Of a DNA stretch of 25,475 nt, positions 21,807-25,475 are shown one piece after another; position 1 is the stretch's first letter; every line of letters starts with the position of its first letter. The DNA comes from Irineochytrium annulatum (taxonomy: Eukaryota > Chytridiomycota > Chytridiomycetes > Chytridiales > Chytridiaceae). Position numbers and translations under genes: made by a program. The stretch spans positions 1 to 25,475 of the forward strand of contig JADGJL010000317.1 of assembly GCA_027600665.1 (NCBI GenBank), read 5' to 3'. The notes under the pieces were generated by a model that was not told where the DNA came from, searched no databases, and worked only from the letters and a program-made list of their open reading frames with translations.

Positions 21807-22504
21807 CGTCGGTCTCTGGCTGTGATGGTCGATGAGGCCTTTCCTGAAAGATGTCAATCTCTCCTTCGCGATTTCCGTCTGACGAACCACTGCAGGGCTT
21901 GGACGATCACTGGCATTGGAATACAACGGACCTTTCTTTATTAGACCTTGCATTACATTCACTTGTGGGGCAAGTTGTCAGCAGAGCGGTAGAACCTAAC
22001 GAATCACTGTTTGGAGGCAAGTGATGGGACCCTCACTATTCATGCCATCTCTGATCTTTACCCGCGCTCTGGTTGATCGCAAATGGAAGCTGTCCAAAAA
22101 GGAAGAAAAGCTTGAAGATACTGGCCCAGGCGGATTGTGGCTCAAAAGTGGAAGATCCTGCATTCGGTGCTTGTTGAGACTTTCGATGAATCGCCTTGCG
22201 CCAGGAACCTACACTCATCGTTTTGTCAATATGTTGCATGCACGAGTTTGTAGGATTTATGGCTGTGTTGGGGTTAGGAGGGTTTTGGGCATTGGTCCTT
22301 GTCACTGTTCAGCGAAGATACCTGCAAACCGGAATGCAAATGGCCCCACGAAGGGGGGCTTCAGCGAGCCACACAGAAGTAGTAGGGCCGCAAGTGCGGA
22401 AAAGGTGATTCATTCCTCGCCAAAGCTGCCATGGAACAGAACCTAAAACATTTGACGGAAGGCTTGTGCACTCTACGAACTTCAACCTTTCCAGCCTCGA
22501 CGGA
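21807..22504. promoter_or_regulatory. Divergent promoter region, EFHC1-like / QNG1
   Basis: These 698 bases separate two genes transcribed away from each other and should contain both promoters. The minus frame upstream of the EFHC1-like ATG stays open to about 21962, so the near part may be 5' UTR or an N-terminal extension. An 89-codon minus frame at 22036-22305 has no recognisable content. No clear binding-site repeats are visible. Confidence 0.4.
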
Positions 22505-23884
22505 ATGCCCTCTTCCACATCCGCGACCGCAGCTCAGCCAATCCTTAGCCTCATTCGCCACTCCTGCCGCCGCCTTGCAACCTCCCCGGAATCGATTAAG
22601 GACGTTAAGGTTAGCATGATAACGGATTACCTGTGCTGCAACTTCGCTGTTACCCTTTTAGACCCTATTGGGCTTGTTTAGCTTCAGCGCATCCCTCCAT
22701 CTACCTTTTCTGTATCCATTTCATTGACTTAAAAGGTTACAGGTTGCCGACGACAAGAAACTTGATGCCTTTCTCAGCGGACTTGACCCAGCAACATTTC
22801 ACCGCCTTTCGGGCATGGTGTGTTCCGACTTCCCACTGAAGTTTGACTCGCTTGAACGTGAACTCAACTTTATGGGTGTTTTGCACATCCTTAACTTCGG
22901 CCATGGGTACCGCAAGGAGCTTAAGATGGAGTGCAAAAGAGGCATGCCCTTCCACCTTCGACTTACTTGTTCTTACTTTCTCCCATCCCAGGCGCCTTCG
23001 ATACGATCAGGTTTGGGATGATGTCCATGCACCTCTCGAGCGAACGCGGGCTTACGGCTGACTTTCTGAAGCATCTCACGCTTGCCGACTGCGCCCAGCA
23101 CTTTTGCCTGCCCCTGCACCGGGACGTTCGCCACGAGACCCTCCCCGTGACGCTCTCCGAACCGCACCCGCTCCGCCAGCTTGCCCAAATGCTGACAGAC
23201 GTCATGAACGAGACCGGCGCCGAGTTGGCGAAGAGGGGTTACAGCGGCTTCGGCGCGTTTATTATCGACACTGTTAAGAATGGCCCGCGCATTGAGGGTA
23301 GGCCGTCGGCGGAGACGCTTGTCAAGGCCGCGTTTGACACGCTTCCGGCATTTAATGACCGCGCCGTAGTAGATGGGGAAGGTATGTTGATCTTCCGCTT
23401 TGTTTTACTTGCATTTCGCGTTCCGGACCTGTAACTACGCAATTCAGAAGTCTACATCGTGAAGAAAGCGCAACTGATGACGACCGAGCTCAACCGCAAG
23501 TTTGGCAAGTCCCACCCGGACCTCTTCGATTTTGCAGATCTTACCGAGATCTCTGTTGCAGCGGACAACGTCATCCCCTGCATGCTGGCCCACCACGGCT
23601 TGCTCGAGCTGTCGCCCCGCCTGACGAAGATGATCGCGGACCTCGTGGACCTTGGCGTCGGTGGCGAGCAGCTGGACGTGAGGATGAGGGCTGCTTCGGT
23701 TGAGGTTTGCCACCGGGTCTGCGCGAGGGCCAGGGCCAAGTTGGCGGAGGTGCAGATGGACGAGTCCGTGAGGGCCGCGATGGACACGATCGCCTTGGAC
23801 TGCTACATGTGGACTGTGGGGAAGGACACACCTGAGCTGAGGAGCGTGACGAGGCCCATTAACCGGCAGACGGTGTACTACTGA
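22505..23884 (+). CDS. QNG1: Queuosine 5'-phosphate N-glycosylase (queuosine salvage, DUF2419)
   Basis: Releases the base queuine from queuosine 5'-phosphate so that it can be put back into tRNA. Eukaryotes do not make queuine, so this salvages it from diet, microbes or tRNA turnover. Four exons: 22505-22609, 22743-22941, 22992-23381, 23448-23884; 376 aa, typical of the family. Conserved blocks: ILSLIRHSCRRLA near the N terminus; FDSLERELNFMGVLHILNFG (69-88) with GHGYRKEL; AFDTIRFGMMSMHLSS (103-118); LTLADCAQHFCLPLHRD; MLTDVMNETG; GFGAFI; VYIVKKAQLMTTELNRKFG; and FADLTEISVAADNVIPCMLAHHGLLELS near the C terminus. ATG 22505 is the first in-frame one. Intron 2 (22942-22991, 50 nt) begins with GC rather than GT: frame and family alignment (KRG then AFDTIRF) both need this junction. 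The other introns are GT-AG. Confidence 0.93.
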
Positions 23885-23890
23885 GATGAG

Positions 23891-23896
23891 AATAAA
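23891..23896 (+). terminator. Possible AATAAA polyadenylation signal of QNG1
   Basis: An AATAAA lies only seven bases after the QNG1 stop codon, in the 108-base gap before the convergent thioredoxin gene. The position is compatible with a very short 3' UTR, but the motif also arises by chance in AT-rich DNA. Confidence 0.35.
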
Positions 23897-23992
23897 TGTA
23901 TTGGCAGTTTTTACTTACGCCCGATGTCTTCGTTGTGATGCAAACGTGCCAATAAGGTTTTGATACATCTTTTATGTACAAGTCAAACCTTC

Positions 23993-24753
23993 TCACTTCT
24001 GACCTTGGTTAAAATACAAATAAATGAATACTAGTCCAAACGCCGCAAACATCAAGTACTGCTGCTGCATGACTGACAAATTGCTGAACCCAGGAATCGA
24101 CAACCCACCAACACCAGCGCCCGCCGCAGCACCACCGCCACCACCGCCGCCGCCGACGGACGACGAGCCCACCGACCTCCCGGAACCCAGCACCCGCCCG
24201 CCGCCGGATGGGAATGACGACGCCGATGACCCTTTGCCCAAGCTCTGCACGAGCGACTCGACCTTCCCAATGTCGGCGCCAACGACCTCGTCGACCTTCG
24301 ACCCGTTCTTGAAGAATAGGAAGGTGGGCATCGCCCGGACGCTGTAGGTCCCCGCGATTCCAGACTGCTCGTCCACGTCAACCTTGAGGAAGTTCACGCC
24401 CGGGTGCCGCTCGGAAAGCTGGTCGAAGCGCGGGGCGATCGCCTTGCATGGGCCACACCTAAAAGTTGTTGCCGCGCAGAAAGCGATTTGGTGTCAGACT
24501 GAGGATATATCCTGCTATGGGTCCCCATACCAGGTCGCATTGAAGTCGACAACAGTCAGGCCTGTCGGGGAGGCGTACATAAGAATTCTGCCATCGCAGC
24601 AAAGGGCAATCCCGATTCTCACCTGCACTGTTTTTGTACTTGTTGAATTCGGCCTATACATGTCCGAGGTGAACTTGAGAAACTATACGCGAAATGGGGG
24701 GACGACGCTGAAAGCCTCACCTCCGACTTGATCGTGATGCAGCGGCCGCCCAT
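23993..24753 (-). CDS. Thioredoxin with Gly-rich linker and C-terminal membrane anchor
   Basis: Thiol-disulfide oxidoreductase tied to a membrane. Four exons: 24721-24753, 24623-24653, 24531-24561, 23993-24458; 186 aa. The first three exons are only 33, 31 and 31 nt, and the intron in front of the active site splits the Trp codon. The thioredoxin fold (about 1-105) has VVDFNATWCGPCK with both redox cysteines (Cys33, Cys36), the buried Asp27, VDVDE, and the cis-proline in RAMPTFLFF (Pro76). A Ser/Gly-rich linker (about 106-152) with an eight-glycine run follows. A hydrophobic segment, YLMFAAFGLVFIYLYF (166-181), lies five residues from the C terminus, the layout of a tail-anchored protein with its catalytic domain in the cytosol. 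Classical thioredoxins end near residue 105 and are soluble. It is not TXNL1, which has a PITH domain instead. The target membrane and substrates are unknown. Confidence 0.92.
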
Positions 24754-25475
24754 GATTGCGCGGCTATGGAACTTTGACGAATGTCTGATTCCGGCTCATT
24801 GGGATGTGTAAAAAGGCGGTGTGGGCAATTCCTTATCTATGCAATTCACAGCGCTACCCGGCCGCTTCATTCAACCCATCTATGCAAAAAAAATAGCTCT
24901 CATATTTCCATCTCACCTTCTTGATCTCCAAATATTCCATCAGCATTCTCGACGCGATGTCAGCTTATACATTAACACAATAAGCTCGTCCTTGCCTGCA
25001 CACTTACTCTTTCAGCAGCCGCTCCTTCTCTTCTCTTTTAAGTTGGCCACCTATGCAACTGATAAGCCTCACCAAAGCTCCATGTTCCTGAAGATGTCGG
25101 CTACGACGTTGGGCTTGTGGGAGTTGATGCTGGAGCTGTGAAGCGACGTGCGATCCCTCATTTGTTGGGTTGAGCCGGTGGCTTGGTGGAATTTTGGAGA
25201 GCAAGGTTAAGCCCTTGGGTGATCCAGACCTCCTCCACAATCTTCGTCGCATTAGCATCCCTTCGAGCTGGTCCACTTCTTCGCGCCAGAATCCATTCTC
25301 AGTGCGTGCGCAGCGGTATCAATGAAGTTAATAACTGCTCTTGCAGACGCTGCTACGCTGGCCGCTTTGTTTCCTCCACACCGCTTTTGCCACAAGCTGA
25401 TAGACCAATATTCCACGCGCAAGAATGCTAAGCAAGGCGAGCTGTAAGCGAAATTTTTTTTTTTTTCGTTTGGGG
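24754..25475. other. Right flank with possible partial minus-strand gene
   Basis: This contains the thioredoxin promoter and spacer, and perhaps the 3' exons of another minus-strand gene running in from the right. The best piece lies at about 25072-25130: after a plausible acceptor (cttcacag) the minus strand reads SSINSHKPNVVADIFRNMEL with strong G/C third-position bias. An upstream stretch at about 25220-25298 (FWREEVDQLEGMLMRRRLW) can be joined to it in phase through an AG|gtctgg donor. No family is recognised and the frame is not continuous. A T run lies at 25454-25466. Confidence 0.3.

Noticed and set aside
22036..22305. 89-codon minus-strand frame in the EFHC1-like/QNG1 promoter
   Set aside because: There is no recognisable sequence, no coding bias and no splice connection to the EFHC1-like gene.
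22931..23434. QNG1 middle frame as an independent gene
   Set aside because: It begins within the GC-AG intron and ends within the next intron; the flanking exons supply the rest of the conserved QNG1 protein.
1..25475. Searched for tRNA, rRNA, CRISPR, transposon or defence systems
   Set aside because: No B-box-like tRNA cores outside coding DNA, no regularly spaced direct repeats, no terminal inverted repeats and no transposase, reverse transcriptase or phage-like proteins were seen by eye.

Overview
This window is nuclear DNA from a gene-dense, intron-rich eukaryote, most likely an early-diverging zoosporic (chytrid-like) fungus. Introns are short (43-186 nt, most 45-75), almost all GT-AG, often with a CTGAT/CTAAC-like branch site, and genes are packed on both strands. 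The gene content is fungal in style: an NTE1 lysophospholipase with three cyclic-nucleotide-binding-like modules, a fungal-type transgelin and a TFIIIC tau95 subunit. An EFHC1/Rib72-type protein with three DM10 domains belongs to motile cilia, so the organism probably makes flagellated zoospores. The taxonomic call is inference; the genes are read directly.

Layout, left to right: AT-rich flank (1-691); homeodomain protein (-, 692-2404, 2 exons, 552 aa); TFIIIC subunit 5/tau95 (-, 3129-5409, 9 exons, 561 aa); a divergent promoter region; NTE1 (+, 5925-11100, 7 exons, 1616 aa); a half-size ABCA transporter (-, 11395-15137, 13 exons, about 1024 aa), convergent with NTE1; a small orphan with a C-terminal membrane anchor (-, 15499-16110); an orphan Ser/Thr/Ala-rich coding region (+, 16356-16868); transgelin/calponin-homology protein (+, 17632-18815, 4 exons, 305 aa); EFHC1-like axonemal protein (-, 19426-21806, 9 exons, 631 aa); queuosine salvage glycosidase QNG1 (+, 22505-23884, 4 exons, 376 aa), divergent from EFHC1; thioredoxin with a C-terminal membrane anchor (-, 23993-24753, 4 exons, 186 aa); and a right flank with weak signs of another minus-strand gene leaving the window.

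Exon models for the eight recognised genes were built by hand from splice signals, reading phase and family sequence; each sums to a whole number of codons. There is no shared pathway. Two neighbours (NTE1 and ABCA) act on membrane lipids, two genes serve translation or transcription of small RNAs (TFIIIC for tRNA/5S genes, QNG1 for the tRNA base queuosine), and two are cytoskeletal (transgelin for actin, EFHC1 for axonemal microtubules).

I found no tRNA, rRNA, CRISPR, transposon or viral element. The observations most worth checking are the membrane-anchored thioredoxin, a GC-AG intron in QNG1, three stop-free introns of length divisible by three, and two orphan genes.
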